A stretch of DNA of 49,360 nucleotides from Opitutales bacterium (GTDB lineage: Bacteria; Verrucomicrobiota; Verrucomicrobiia; Opitutales; Oceanipulchritudinaceae): assembly GCA_016928295.1 (NCBI GenBank), contig JAFGLA010000084.1, positions 1-49,360 of the forward strand. Reading direction: 5' to 3'. The notes under the pieces are model-generated. The model ran no database searches and was not told the DNA's origin. It saw nothing but the letters and a program-made list of their open reading frames with translations. The position numbers were made by a program, and so were the translations under genes. Positions 8,193 through 16,721 of this stretch are shown here, piece by piece; within the stretch, counting starts at the first letter, position 1, and each line of letters begins with the position of its first letter.

Positions 8193-10796
8193 ATGCCACT
8201 CAGTGAAGAACAAATCAGTAATTGCGACGCCATTTTGAACCGAATCGCCACCGAGCTGGTTCTTGCAAGCGCCGGCAGTGACGACGGACTTGTGCCGGTG
8301 TATTCACTGGTAAACGAATTGTCGGGCGCGTCTGACACGCACGACGAGACTCTGCATCAGGCATGTACAAACGTGCGCCGTGCTCTGGACGAGCTGCTGG
8401 ACGAGTCTCAGCCCTTTGACGCACGAACGCTCGAATACGTAAGCAATTTTACCACATGGGCGCAGGACGGTTTGCTCGCGCTTAAAAACGGGACAGAGCT
8501 TTGTCATTTCGCTCCCGCTCCGTGGATGGGCGACGGCGAAGACGAGGGCCTCAACGCCCGCGAGGAGGCGTGCAACGACATCATCAACCGAATCGCCACC
8601 GAGCTGGTGCTTGCCAACCCGGGCAGCGACGAGGGCCTTGTGCCGATATACTCGATGTGTTCGGAACTTATCGACGCTTCCGAGGCTCTCCCAAAGATAC
8701 AGGTGTCGGCAAAGAACCTTCGCAAGGCTCTGGACAGGCTTTTGGATAGTGCAAGGCCATTCGATTACGAGGTGCTTGGTTACACGGGCAGCTTCGTTGC
8801 CTGGGCGCAGGAGTCCATGCGCAAGATTATTGAAGGCAATGAGGGTGCCGTGACGGTGTTTGAAGCCATGGAGGGCAGCGAAGCGGAAGCGGAAGATCCT
8901 CTTGCCGCCGCCATGCCCAAGCTGGCCGAGAAAGCCGAGGCGGTGAAGGCAGCCGCAGCAAAGGCTTCAGCACCGCGCGAAGTCGTTCCCGTGGTGCCGC
9001 AGGAGCTTAACAGCGAGGTGGACGTTCTTCTTGTAATCACCGAGGAAGATCTGGAAATACTTGGCGAGTTCCAGACCGAGGCCGTCGAGCACCTCGAAAA
9101 CATCGAGGCTGCGGTTCTTGTCCTCGAACAGGACCCCCACGATTCGGACAGCCTTGCGCTCATTTTCCGCGCCTTCCATACGATAAAGGGCGTCGCCGGT
9201 TTTCTTCACCTTGTGCCGATTCAGTCTCTGGCACATCAGGTTGAAACACTGCTCGACCACGCGCGCAATCAGAAGCTAACGCTCGATTCGCGCATGATTA
9301 CGCTCATTTTGCAGGCTAAGGACACGCTCCAAGGCCTTGTGGAGCAGATTACGAACGCGCTCGAAAAGGGGCACAAACCGGATCGCGTCATCCCGGTGTC
9401 CCATCTAATCAAAGCCGTGCAGAACGCGGTGCAGGATGGCTTTGACATCGCCGCGGGCAAGGTTCCTGCGCCGCGTCAGAACGATTCTCTCTCTGCGTCC
9501 GCATATGTCCCAGAAGAGCGCGATGAAGACGAGGACAGCGCGGCAGCTTCCGCAGCGTCACCATCTGCGATGCCAGCGTCGGCTCCAAGAGCCTCTGCGC
9601 CTTCCGCCCAGCAGTCCTCGGGGGGAAGCGGTGGTGCGTCCACGATTCGAGTAAAGACGACCAAGCTGGACAACCTCATGGACATGGTCGGAGAGCTTGT
9701 CATCGTCCAGAGCCAGCTAAGCGAGTCCAGCCGTGCAAGCGGCGCGGCGGAGTCGAATTCCGCGCTTCAGCAGAACATTTCTCAGCTTCAGCGCATAACG
9801 CGCGAGCTTCAGCACACGAGCATGTCTCTGCGCCTCGTGCCAATCAAGCCGACCTTCCAGAAGGTCAGCCGAATGGTGCGCGACATTGCAAGCCAGGTAA
9901 ACAAGAAGGTCGATTTCATCACCGAGGGCGAGGATACCGAACTGGATCGCAACGTGGTGGAGCAGATTAACGATCCGCTCGTCCACATGATACGTAATTC
10001 GCTCGACCACGGTTTGGAAGACGAGGCCGGTCGCGCCGCTTCGGGCAAGAACCTCGTAGGGAAGATTATCCTCAAGGCATACCATCAGGGCAGCAGCATC
10101 GTAATAGAGCTTTCCGATGACGGTCGCGGCATGGACCCTGCCAGACTGATCAAGAAAGCGCGAGAGAAGGGCCTCGTGCGTGAAGATCAGAACATGGCCC
10201 GTCAGGACATTCTGAACCTCATTTTCGAGCCCGGTTTTTCCACTGCGGAGAAGGTCAGCGATATTTCAGGCCGTGGCGTTGGCATGGACGTAGTCCGCCG
10301 AAACATCGAGAAGCTGCGTGGCAAGGTGGAGCTGGAGTCAGAGCTTGGCAAGGGAACGATTTTCAAGATAAAGCTCCCGCTCACAACAGCCATTATCGAC
10401 GGCCTCGTCGTGCGCGTGGGCGAAGATCGTTTCATCCTGCCGACAACTTCGGTAAAGGTCGCCCTCAGGCCGGAGAAGAACCAGATTTCCAAGATAAAGG
10501 GCAAGGCGGAGGTTCTGGACCTTCGCGGCAAGACCATCCCGATTGTGCGCCTGCACGAGAGATTCAACATCCAGACGGACATCACGCTTCCGTGGGATGG
10601 CATCGTCGTAATAATCGAGACCTTCGGAAAGCCCTACGGCTTGCTTGTCGATGACATGCTTTCCAAGCAGGAAGTCGTAATCAAGAGCCTAGGCTCCATG
10701 ATGAAGGGCGTTGCGGGCGTAGCTGGCGGCGCGATACTTGGCGACGGCACAATCGCGCTGATTCTCGACCCGGGCGGCCTCATAGGCCTAGTGTAG
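8193..10796 (+). CDS. cheA: CheA-like chemotaxis histidine kinase with a duplicated novel N-terminal domain
   Basis: An 867-aa CheA-class kinase. Residues 6-100 and 122-216 are two copies of an unrecognised, mostly helical domain; both contain NRIATELVLA, GSDxGLVPxYS and a W-A-Q motif. An Hpt domain follows (about 280-395; phospho-acceptor His329 in FRAFHTIKGVAGF), then an Ala/Ser-rich linker (430-480). A dimerisation helix pair (485-550) and an HATPase come next (N-box HMIRNSLDHGLE, DDGRGMD, GRGVGMDVV). A CheW-like coupling domain ends the protein (about 730-867). It would phosphorylate CheY- or CheB-type regulators. No cheW, cheY, cheR or cheB is next to it, so it is an orphan here. No Shine-Dalgarno sequence precedes the ATG. 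Confidence 0.9.
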   Translation: MPLSEEQISNCDAILNRIATELVLASAGSDDGLVPVYSLVNELSGASDTHDETLHQACTNVRRALDELLDESQPFDARTLEYVSNFTTWAQDGLLALKNGTELCHFAPAPWMGDGEDEGLNAREEACNDIINRIATELVLANPGSDEGLVPIYSMCSELIDASEALPKIQVSAKNLRKALDRLLDSARPFDYEVLGYTGSFVAWAQESMRKIIEGNEGAVTVFEAMEGSEAEAEDPLAAAMPKLAEKAEAVKAAAAKASAPREVVPVVPQELNSEVDVLLVITEEDLEILGEFQTEAVEHLENIEAAVLVLEQDPHDSDSLALIFRAFHTIKGVAGFLHLVPIQSLAHQVETLLDHARNQKLTLDSRMITLILQAKDTLQGLVEQITNALEKGHKPDRVIPVSHLIKAVQNAVQDGFDIAAGKVPAPRQNDSLSASAYVPEERDEDEDSAAASAASPSAMPASAPRASAPSAQQSSGGSGGASTIRVKTTKLDNLMDMVGELVIVQSQLSESSRASGAAESNSALQQNISQLQRITRELQHTSMSLRLVPIKPTFQKVSRMVRDIASQVNKKVDFITEGEDTELDRNVVEQINDPLVHMIRNSLDHGLEDEAGRAASGKNLVGKIILKAYHQGSSIVIELSDDGRGMDPARLIKKAREKGLVREDQNMARQDILNLIFEPGFSTAEKVSDISGRGVGMDVVRRNIEKLRGKVELESELGKGTIFKIKLPLTTAIIDGLVVRVGEDRFILPTTSVKVALRPEKNQISKIKGKAEVLDLRGKTIPIVRLHERFNIQTDITLPWDGIVVIIETFGKPYGLLVDDMLSKQEVVIKSLGSMMKGVAGVAGGAILGDGTIALILDPGGLIGLV
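8238..8608. repeat. Internal tandem duplication within the CheA-like gene
   Basis: An identical 23-mer occurs at 8238-8260 and 8586-8608, 348 bp (116 codons) apart, and the surrounding codons are also similar. It marks the start of each copy of the N-terminal domain. Nucleotide-level identity suggests a recent duplication or gene conversion. Confidence 0.75.
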
Positions 10797-10875
10797 AGTC
10801 AGGGAGTGTTTGAAAACTGGACTCCCGTCGGAATGCGGTCGTCTTTTCGGTGAAACCCGCCCAGGTTCGGCTCTC

Positions 10876-12027
10876 TTACGAGTTGCGCCTGGTCGAGCTT
10901 GGTTTTTCAGGCATCGAAAGCCCGTCCGACCACGTTCCTTCGACGTAGGTCGCCGTGGGAATCTTGGGAATGCCGCGCTTGTTTTGCGAGAGTTGACCGG
11001 CGAGAATTTCAAGCGCACTTGCGCCTACCTGTTCATAATTCTGGCGCACACCGGCCAGTTGTCCACTTGTGTCCTCAAGGAACAGGTCAACAAAGGCAAC
11101 GTCCTGAGGGATGCGAATGCCCATTTCTGACATTATCGGCAGCACAAAGCCGCTGCGGCTGACAATAACCTCGGGCTTCCACTTCTCATACCACTCTTTG
11201 AATGCCTCGGGGGAGGGGAACACTTCGCCCTTGCTCTCGTTGAACCACGCAGAGATTGGCTCCGGCTCCGGGAACAGGAACATGGGGATGCGCTCAGCTT
11301 CCTCGATAAGCTGTTGTTCCACAAGGAAACCTGCGCTCCACATATGGTCCACGCTGTGGTCCCAGCCGCGGTGCATCACAAAGCCAATCTTCCGATAGCC
11401 GGACTGCATGATGCGCCTCATGGCAAGACGTATGATGCTGCACTGGTTGTTGGTCACGTTGTGCAGTTCCGGGTAGTGGGGGAAAAAGTCGATTTTTACC
11501 GCGCTGAAGTGTTCCCAGTCGAACATCAGGCTGTCGTCAATCTCGCGCGTGTGGGAGGCGATTATGAGGCCCTGAATGCCGCGACTTTCCAGAATGTGGC
11601 TAAGGTGCCCGTGCGAAAGCCCGGGTTCGCGCAGCCAGAAATGCTCCAACTTGTAGCCAAGCTGTTCGGCCGCTTTGCGCGCGCCTTCGTAAAAGTCGGG
11701 GTGGGCGGTGACGTTCTTCCAGCCCCAGCGCGTGGTCCAGTTGGTTACGTAGGCGATTACCTGCGTGGGCATCTCGCGCTTGCGCGTGCGTTCACGGTAA
11801 GAGACCAGTGCGTGCAGCATTGGGTCCGGCGTGTAGCCCATCTTTTCCGCCAGTGCCTGAATGCGCTTTCGCGTCGCCTCGGGCAGACGGCTACTATTGC
11901 GCAGCGCAAGCGAGACCGTAGTGACGTGCGTTCCGTCGGCCTTGGCAATGTCGGCGAGCGTTACGCGCTTGTTCCCGCTATTGGGACTGTCTGGCATGTC
12001 AGGGCTATTGCCTTGTTTGTCAGCCAT
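10876..12027 (-). CDS. LacI-family transcriptional regulator
   Basis: A 383-aa repressor/activator of the LacI/GalR family. The DNA-binding head is at about 20-75 (VTLADIAKADGTHVTTVSLA then LPEATRKRI, with the hinge region after it). A periplasmic-binding-protein-like effector domain follows. An extra stretch of about 18 charged residues precedes the helix-turn-helix. The MLHALVSYRERTRKR segment after the hinge is a style I associate with Verrucomicrobiota LacI proteins. It is convergent with the CheA-like gene and divergent from the GH3-to-TRAP gene run, so control of xylan and uronate genes is likely. The effector (a xylo-oligosaccharide or uronate?) is unknown. No ribosome site is visible before the ATG. 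Confidence 0.88.
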   Translation of the reverse strand: MADKQGNSPDMPDSPNSGNKRVTLADIAKADGTHVTTVSLALRNSSRLPEATRKRIQALAEKMGYTPDPMLHALVSYRERTRKREMPTQVIAYVTNWTTRWGWKNVTAHPDFYEGARKAAEQLGYKLEHFWLREPGLSHGHLSHILESRGIQGLIIASHTREIDDSLMFDWEHFSAVKIDFFPHYPELHNVTNNQCSIIRLAMRRIMQSGYRKIGFVMHRGWDHSVDHMWSAGFLVEQQLIEEAERIPMFLFPEPEPISAWFNESKGEVFPSPEAFKEWYEKWKPEVIVSRSGFVLPIMSEMGIRIPQDVAFVDLFLEDTSGQLAGVRQNYEQVGASALEILAGQLSQNKRGIPKIPTATYVEGTWSDGLSMPEKPSSTRRNS

Positions 12028-12102
12028 TTGGGTGTTTTATAATAAGGAGTGAAAGGAGTGTTGAAGGCGTCAGGTCGGGGCAACCCAGCATGATTAAGTC
12101 AA

Positions 12103-12136
12103 AGGGGGAAATCATGCTACTGTTAGTATGCCCCCT
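12103..12136. promoter_or_regulatory. Candidate operator 1: palindromic element in a larger inverted repeat
   Basis: ATGCTACTGTTAGTAT (12114-12129) is a near-palindrome (ATGCTA/TAGTAT). It is enclosed by AGGGGG (12103-12108) and CCCCCT (12131-12136), so it could also fold as a hairpin. It lies about 80 bp upstream of the lacI start and is repeated at 12299. A candidate for autoregulation by the LacI protein. Confidence 0.4.
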
Positions 12137-12298
12137 AGGCATTGGAAAGCAAGAAGCATCTTTGTAGGCGATTGCGACAATGTTCTACTGGAACGCTTCC
12201 CTTTGACGCGGGTCTGTGTTCAGTTGGCGACACACCCTAATGGGGCCTTAGAGGAAATAGTTCAAGTGTGGAAAGCTGACCGGCAAGATTACGCCGCG

Positions 12299-12314
12299 AT
12301 GCTATTGTTAGTAT
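12299..12314. promoter_or_regulatory. Candidate operator 2: second copy of the 16-mer
   Basis: ATGCTATTGTTAGTAT differs from the copy at 12114-12129 at one position. The two sites are 185 bp apart in direct orientation, a spacing that would allow looping by a tetrameric regulator. A CCCCTT tract follows both copies. Confidence 0.4.
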
Positions 12315-12481
12315 TTGCATCCCCTTGTTAAAGGGACGTTTCGAGGTCAAAAATACAGTATAGCTTGGTCCTCATGTGCAGGCACGCCTCGCTCGCTGAG
12401 TCTGCTCCATGTAATTCCGCGCTGCTCTTCTTTGATAATCCCTGCTTGTCCTACCCCCGGAGCCCTCGTGTCGGCCATATT

Positions 12482-12496
12482 GCCTATTCAATAGGC
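12482..12496. promoter_or_regulatory. Perfect 15-bp palindrome upstream of the GH3 gene
   Basis: GCCTATT-C-AATAGGC has two exact 7-bp arms around one base. It lies 212 bp before the GH3 start and may be a regulator site. It does not resemble the 16-mer repeats, so a different protein might bind it. Confidence 0.35.
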
Positions 12497-12707
12497 TTTG
12501 AGACACGCCAAATACTGTTACTCTGAAATGACGACGCATTTTCTAGGTAATCCCAGTGTTCGCAGTGCTTCATGGGTTGTTGCGGAAAGCCTGGAAATAG
12601 GAGCTTTCGCAAGTCGCACCGTCGAGTAGGGTTGCTAAAATTACATATCCCCGTTGTTTTACCCCTTTTGCAAGTAACAATCAATTGCTCAGATATTTGT
12701 TAAAATC

Positions 12708-14831
12708 ATGCAAGCTTCACATCCATTTTTAGATACTGCACTCCCCTTGGAAGAACGAATTGATGATCTGCTTTCGCGCATGACTCTGGCTGAAAAAATC
12801 GGCCAGATGATGCACGAAAACCCAGCCATAGATCGTTTGGGTGTCCCGCAGTACAACTGGTGGAACGAAGCGTGCCACGGCATAGGCCGCGCCGGAAGGG
12901 CGACGGTGTTCCCGCAAGTTATCGGCATGGCTGCAACTTGGAACCGCGAACTGTTGCACGATGTGGCGAACGCCATTTCGGACGAGGCACGCGCCAAGCA
13001 TCACTATTCCGTGTCCAAGGGCAAGCGGGGCCAGTTTCAGGGCCTGACTTTCTGGACTCCGAACATCAACATCGTGCGCGATCCGCGCTGGGGCAGGGGG
13101 CAGGAAACCTTCGGCGAAGACCCATATCTAACTGCTGAACTTGGTTCGGAAGTGGTCAAGGGCCTTCAGGGCGACGATCCCAAATATCTTAAAACTGCTG
13201 CCTGCGCGAAGCACTTTGCCGTTCATAGCGGCCCTGAGAGCGAAAGGCACGAGTTTGACGCCAAGCCCACGCCAAAAGACCTAGAAGAAACCTATCTGCC
13301 TGCCTTCAAAAAGCTGGTGGACACTGGCGTTGAGGCCGTGATGGGCGCATACAACCGCACTCTTGGCGAAGCCTGCTGCGCGAGCGAGTTTCTTATGAAC
13401 GACATCCTGCGCGGGCGTTGGGGCTACAAAGGCCACTACGTGAGCGACTGCGGTGCGATTGACGACTTTCACAACTACCACGGCGTAACGAAAAACGCTG
13501 CGGAGTCCGCTGCTCTGGCCGTGCGCACCGGTTGCGATCTTAACTGCGGCTGCACCTACGGAGATTTGATTTTCGCCGTGGATCAGGGCCTTGTCAGCGA
13601 AGAAGACATCAACCGCTCTGTTCGCCGACTCCTGCGCACGAAGTTCAAGCTCGGCCTGTTTGACGCGCCAGATTCGTTGCCTTGGGGCAATCTGCCCTTG
13701 GACATCGTTGATGGTCCTGCAAATCGCGCTCTTGCCCGCAAAGCCGCAGCAGAGTCGGTCGTTCTCCTAAAGAACAAGGACTCCATACTTCCCCTGCGCC
13801 GCAATCCCGAGCGCGTCCTCGTCGTAGGCCCGACAGCCGCCAATTACGGCGCGCTTCTTGGCAATTACTACGGTGTCGCGCCGGAGATGGTGACCATTTT
13901 CCAAGGCATTCTCGAAGCCGTCGAGCCGAACACGCCAGTAAAATACAGGCCCAGTTGCCCACTTTTCAGTGCTCAGGCACCCGGTGTAAACTACACCGAA
14001 GGTGCTGCCGAAGCCGCAGAAATTGTCATAGCAGTGATGGGATTGGATCATACTCTCGAAGGAGAGGAGGGCGATACCGTCGCCTCTCCTTCGGGGGGTG
14101 ACAGGGACACGATCGAATTGCCTGCCGTTCAGATGAACTTCCTGCGCAGCATTCGCAAGTTCGCCAAGAAACTCGTCCTGGTCCTAACTGGCGGAAGCGC
14201 CATTGCCTGTCCGGAAGCGTTTGAACTATGCGACGCCGTTCTGATGGCATGGTATCCGGGCTGCGAAGGCGGACGCGGTGTTGCGGACGTTCTTTTCGGC
14301 GCGGAATCCCCAAGCGGACGCCTTCCCGTGTCCGTTGCAAAGTCAACGGAAGACCTTCCCGCTTTCAACGATTATAGCATGAAGGGGCGCACATACCGCT
14401 TTGCGGATAAAGAACCCCTGTTCCCGTTCGGTTTTGGCTTGGGCTACGGCAAGGTCAGCTATTCCAACGCCGTTGCGGACAAGGCCAACGTTAGCGAAGG
14501 CGGGCATTTGAGCGTCCATGCCACAGTGCGCAACGATGGCGAACGAGCCTGCAAAGAAGTCGTGCAGTGCTACATTGTGCCGCCGCAGGACTGGCCCAAC
14601 GCCCCCAAATCCACACTTGTTGCGTTTACAAAACTGAATTTGGAAGCAGGAGAAAGCCGCGAAGTCAGCTTTACCCTGTCTGCTGATTCATTCATGCAGT
14701 TTGATGCCGAAGGCCGACGCGTTCTCCCCGCCGGCAGTTACGGAATTGTAGTTGGTTCATCCTCCCCGTGCAAACGCTCCGAAGAGCTGGGTGCGGCGAA
14801 ACCAGCGCAATGTTCGGTAAGTGTGTTATAG
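12708..14831 (+). CDS. GH3 beta-xylosidase (exo-1,4-beta-xylosidase)
   Basis: A 707-aa GH3 enzyme of the beta-xylosidase type (xylan 1,4-beta-xylosidase group), which cleaves xylose from xylo-oligosaccharides. The N-terminal barrel has NWWNEACHGIGR (50-61) and RDPRWGRGQETFGEDPY (124-140). CAKHFAVHSGPE (166-177) and VSDCGAI (245-251) follow, with Asp247 the nucleophile. The second domain carries GLDHTLEGEEGD (445-456), likely holding the acid/base Glu. A fibronectin III-like C-terminus follows. No signal peptide is present, so it acts in the cytoplasm, or in the periplasm only by an unseen route. It is first in the plus-strand xylan run; the ATG lacks a Shine-Dalgarno sequence. Confidence 0.9.
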   Translation: MQASHPFLDTALPLEERIDDLLSRMTLAEKIGQMMHENPAIDRLGVPQYNWWNEACHGIGRAGRATVFPQVIGMAATWNRELLHDVANAISDEARAKHHYSVSKGKRGQFQGLTFWTPNINIVRDPRWGRGQETFGEDPYLTAELGSEVVKGLQGDDPKYLKTAACAKHFAVHSGPESERHEFDAKPTPKDLEETYLPAFKKLVDTGVEAVMGAYNRTLGEACCASEFLMNDILRGRWGYKGHYVSDCGAIDDFHNYHGVTKNAAESAALAVRTGCDLNCGCTYGDLIFAVDQGLVSEEDINRSVRRLLRTKFKLGLFDAPDSLPWGNLPLDIVDGPANRALARKAAAESVVLLKNKDSILPLRRNPERVLVVGPTAANYGALLGNYYGVAPEMVTIFQGILEAVEPNTPVKYRPSCPLFSAQAPGVNYTEGAAEAAEIVIAVMGLDHTLEGEEGDTVASPSGGDRDTIELPAVQMNFLRSIRKFAKKLVLVLTGGSAIACPEAFELCDAVLMAWYPGCEGGRGVADVLFGAESPSGRLPVSVAKSTEDLPAFNDYSMKGRTYRFADKEPLFPFGFGLGYGKVSYSNAVADKANVSEGGHLSVHATVRNDGERACKEVVQCYIVPPQDWPNAPKSTLVAFTKLNLEAGESREVSFTLSADSFMQFDAEGRRVLPAGSYGIVVGSSSPCKRSEELGAAKPAQCSVSVL

Positions 14832-14901
14832 TGCTCATAAGCAGCAAAGCTGATAATTCCCTGACTTTTGTACAGTCACTTTTTGCGAAGTGGGAACCCG
14901 T

Positions 14902-14939
14902 GCGGGGTGTCTTCATGGTACGCCATGTGGGCACCCCGC
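14902..14939 (+). terminator. Nested stem-loop between the GH3 and GH35 genes
   Basis: Outer stem GCGGGGTG/CACCCCGC (14902-14909 with 14932-14939) and inner stem CATGG/CCATG (14914-14918 with 14923-14927) around a 4-nt loop. It lies 71 nt after the GH3 stop, with only a weak T-run (TTTTC) further downstream. It may attenuate or partly end the GH3 transcript, or stabilise a processed mRNA end. Confidence 0.5.
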
Positions 14940-15009
14940 CATTGGGATATATTTTCGTGCGGCACCTTGTCGCGCGAGCTAACATACGTGTAACCTCCTT
15001 ACCTGTAAC

Positions 15010-16665
15010 ATGATGAAACACGCTATCGCGTTTCTTGCACTAGGACTGGCCCCTGTCTGCATAACTTCAGCAGAAATTCCCCATCTGCGCGAGCAGGGGG
15101 CTACAAAACAACTGATAGTGAAGGGTGAACCCTTCCTTATGCTGGGCGGAGAGCTTGGCAACTCAAGCGGCGAGAGCGGATACCTTGCCCCGTACTGGGA
15201 CAAGATGGTGTCTATGAACATCAACACGCTCGTTGTGCCTGTAAGCTGGTTTCTTGTGGAGCCAGTTGAAGGGCAATACGACTGGAATACGCTCGACGGA
15301 CTCATCCGAGATGCCCGTGCAAACGACATGCGCCTCGTTGTCATATGGTTCGGAGTCTGGAAAAACAGCATGTCCTGCTACGCTCCCGACTGGGTCAAAA
15401 CGGACACCGCACGCTTCCCCCGCTGCCTTGCCTCCAACGGCAGGCCCGTCGAAATCGTCACCCCGCTTTCAGAAGAAGCCCTTCGCTGTGACGCACGCGC
15501 TTTTGCCGCGATGATGCAGCACATCAAAGCCACCGACGGCGAAGAAAACACTGTTGTGATGGTGCAGGTGGAGAACGAAATCGGCATGGTGGGCGACGCG
15601 AGGGACCATTCCCCGCTTGCCAATGCAGCATACGATAGCGCAGTCCCCGCGGAGCTTATCACTTACATGGACAAGCACTTTGACTCCCTGCACCCCACTC
15701 TTCGCGCCAAATGGCTTGAGAACGGGCGCAAAATGAGCGGCAAATGGGCAGAAGTGTTCGGAAGCGACGTTCAGGCTGAAGAGATTTTCATGGCTTGGCA
15801 GTTCGCGCAGTACACGGGCAAAGTGACCGAGGCAGGCAAGGCAGAGTATCCGCTGCCAATGTACACAAACGCCGCGCTGATTCGCCCGGGCTACGTGCAG
15901 GGACAGTATCCGAGTGCTGGTCCACTGCCGCACCTGATAGACGTTTGGAGAGCAGCCGCGCCATCGCTCGACTTCTTGTCACCGGACATCTACTTCAAAG
16001 ACTTTATCTACTGGGCGGACGCATACACCGTGCCCGGCAATCCGCTCTTCATTCCCGAGAACATGGCCAACACCGACGCAGCCGTGAACGCGATCTACGC
16101 CATCGGGAACAACCACGCGATGGGTTATTGCCCCTTCGCAATCGAGTCCGTTTCGCCGCAGGTGGAAGGACTACTGCGCTCGAGCTACGGGATGCTCGAA
16201 CAACTTAGCCCGCTAATCAACGCCAAGGCAGGTACGCCAGACATGGTGGGATGCATGCCGCAGGGCGATGAACAGAAACAGCCCAAGAACCTGTTCATCA
16301 AAGATCTATCGCTTTTTGTGAACTTCGAGCGCGTTCTCCCGTCCGCCAACACCATTGTAATCGGAGCCGACGGGACCGAGAGCAAAGGCTCTCAGGGCAC
16401 AATTCCGTCCGGTGCCATAATCATTGCCACCGGACCTGACGAACTGGTAATCGCAGGAATAGGAGCTGTTGTTACCTTTGCCCCCCGGAAGGCCGGACCG
16501 GAAATTATCGGCATACTCAGCGCCGAGGAAGGCACATACGACGAAGACGGCAACTGGATACACCTTCGCTGGCTTAGCGGAGACCAAACCCACCAAGGCC
16601 GTCACATCCGACTCGACGCCGGAAGATTCAGCATACAGCGCGTCCGCCTGTATCGCTACCAGTAG
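15010..16665 (+). CDS. Secreted GH35 beta-galactosidase-like enzyme (DUF5597 type)
   Basis: A 551-aa clan GH-A hydrolase of family GH35, close to the beta-galactosidases that carry a C-terminal DUF5597 beta domain. Residues 1-21 are a signal peptide. GGELGNSS (46-53) opens the barrel, VQVENEIG (185-192) contains the acid/base Glu190, and FIPENM (347-352) contains the nucleophile Glu350. The beta-rich C-terminal part (about 400-551) matches DUF5597 in position. Family members release terminal beta-galactose, and within this xylan locus it probably trims side chains; the actual sugar is not certain. Two ATGs in a row start the gene, and 56 bp separate it from the GH10 gene. Confidence 0.85.
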   Translation: MMKHAIAFLALGLAPVCITSAEIPHLREQGATKQLIVKGEPFLMLGGELGNSSGESGYLAPYWDKMVSMNINTLVVPVSWFLVEPVEGQYDWNTLDGLIRDARANDMRLVVIWFGVWKNSMSCYAPDWVKTDTARFPRCLASNGRPVEIVTPLSEEALRCDARAFAAMMQHIKATDGEENTVVMVQVENEIGMVGDARDHSPLANAAYDSAVPAELITYMDKHFDSLHPTLRAKWLENGRKMSGKWAEVFGSDVQAEEIFMAWQFAQYTGKVTEAGKAEYPLPMYTNAALIRPGYVQGQYPSAGPLPHLIDVWRAAAPSLDFLSPDIYFKDFIYWADAYTVPGNPLFIPENMANTDAAVNAIYAIGNNHAMGYCPFAIESVSPQVEGLLRSSYGMLEQLSPLINAKAGTPDMVGCMPQGDEQKQPKNLFIKDLSLFVNFERVLPSANTIVIGADGTESKGSQGTIPSGAIIIATGPDELVIAGIGAVVTFAPRKAGPEIIGILSAEEGTYDEDGNWIHLRWLSGDQTHQGRHIRLDAGRFSIQRVRLYRYQ

Positions 16666-16721
16666 TCTGCTGCTGGCAGGTCTAAGACTGTTTTCACACT
16701 CGTAACGAAAATAATACCCCG

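Larger units (their letters stand above)
12028..12707. promoter_or_regulatory. 680-bp divergent control region between lacI and the xylan gene run
   Basis: No convincing gene is seen; the short ORFs here have no family features. The region contains two copies of an imperfectly palindromic 16-mer (12114 and 12299), a 9-bp palindrome ATACAGTAT (12353-12361) and a 15-bp palindrome (12482-12496). It lies between a LacI-type regulator and its probable targets, so operators and promoters for both directions are expected. I cannot place -35/-10 boxes with confidence. Confidence 0.5.

Noticed and set aside
12128-12331. 67-codon ORF in the lacI-GH3 spacer
   Set aside because: No ribosome site, no family signature, and it overlaps the repeated 16-mer sites; more likely chance.
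12028-12707. A tRNA, riboswitch or CRISPR array in the largest spacer
   Set aside because: No cloverleaf, no known riboswitch core and no regularly spaced repeats are visible; the two 16-mers are only a pair.
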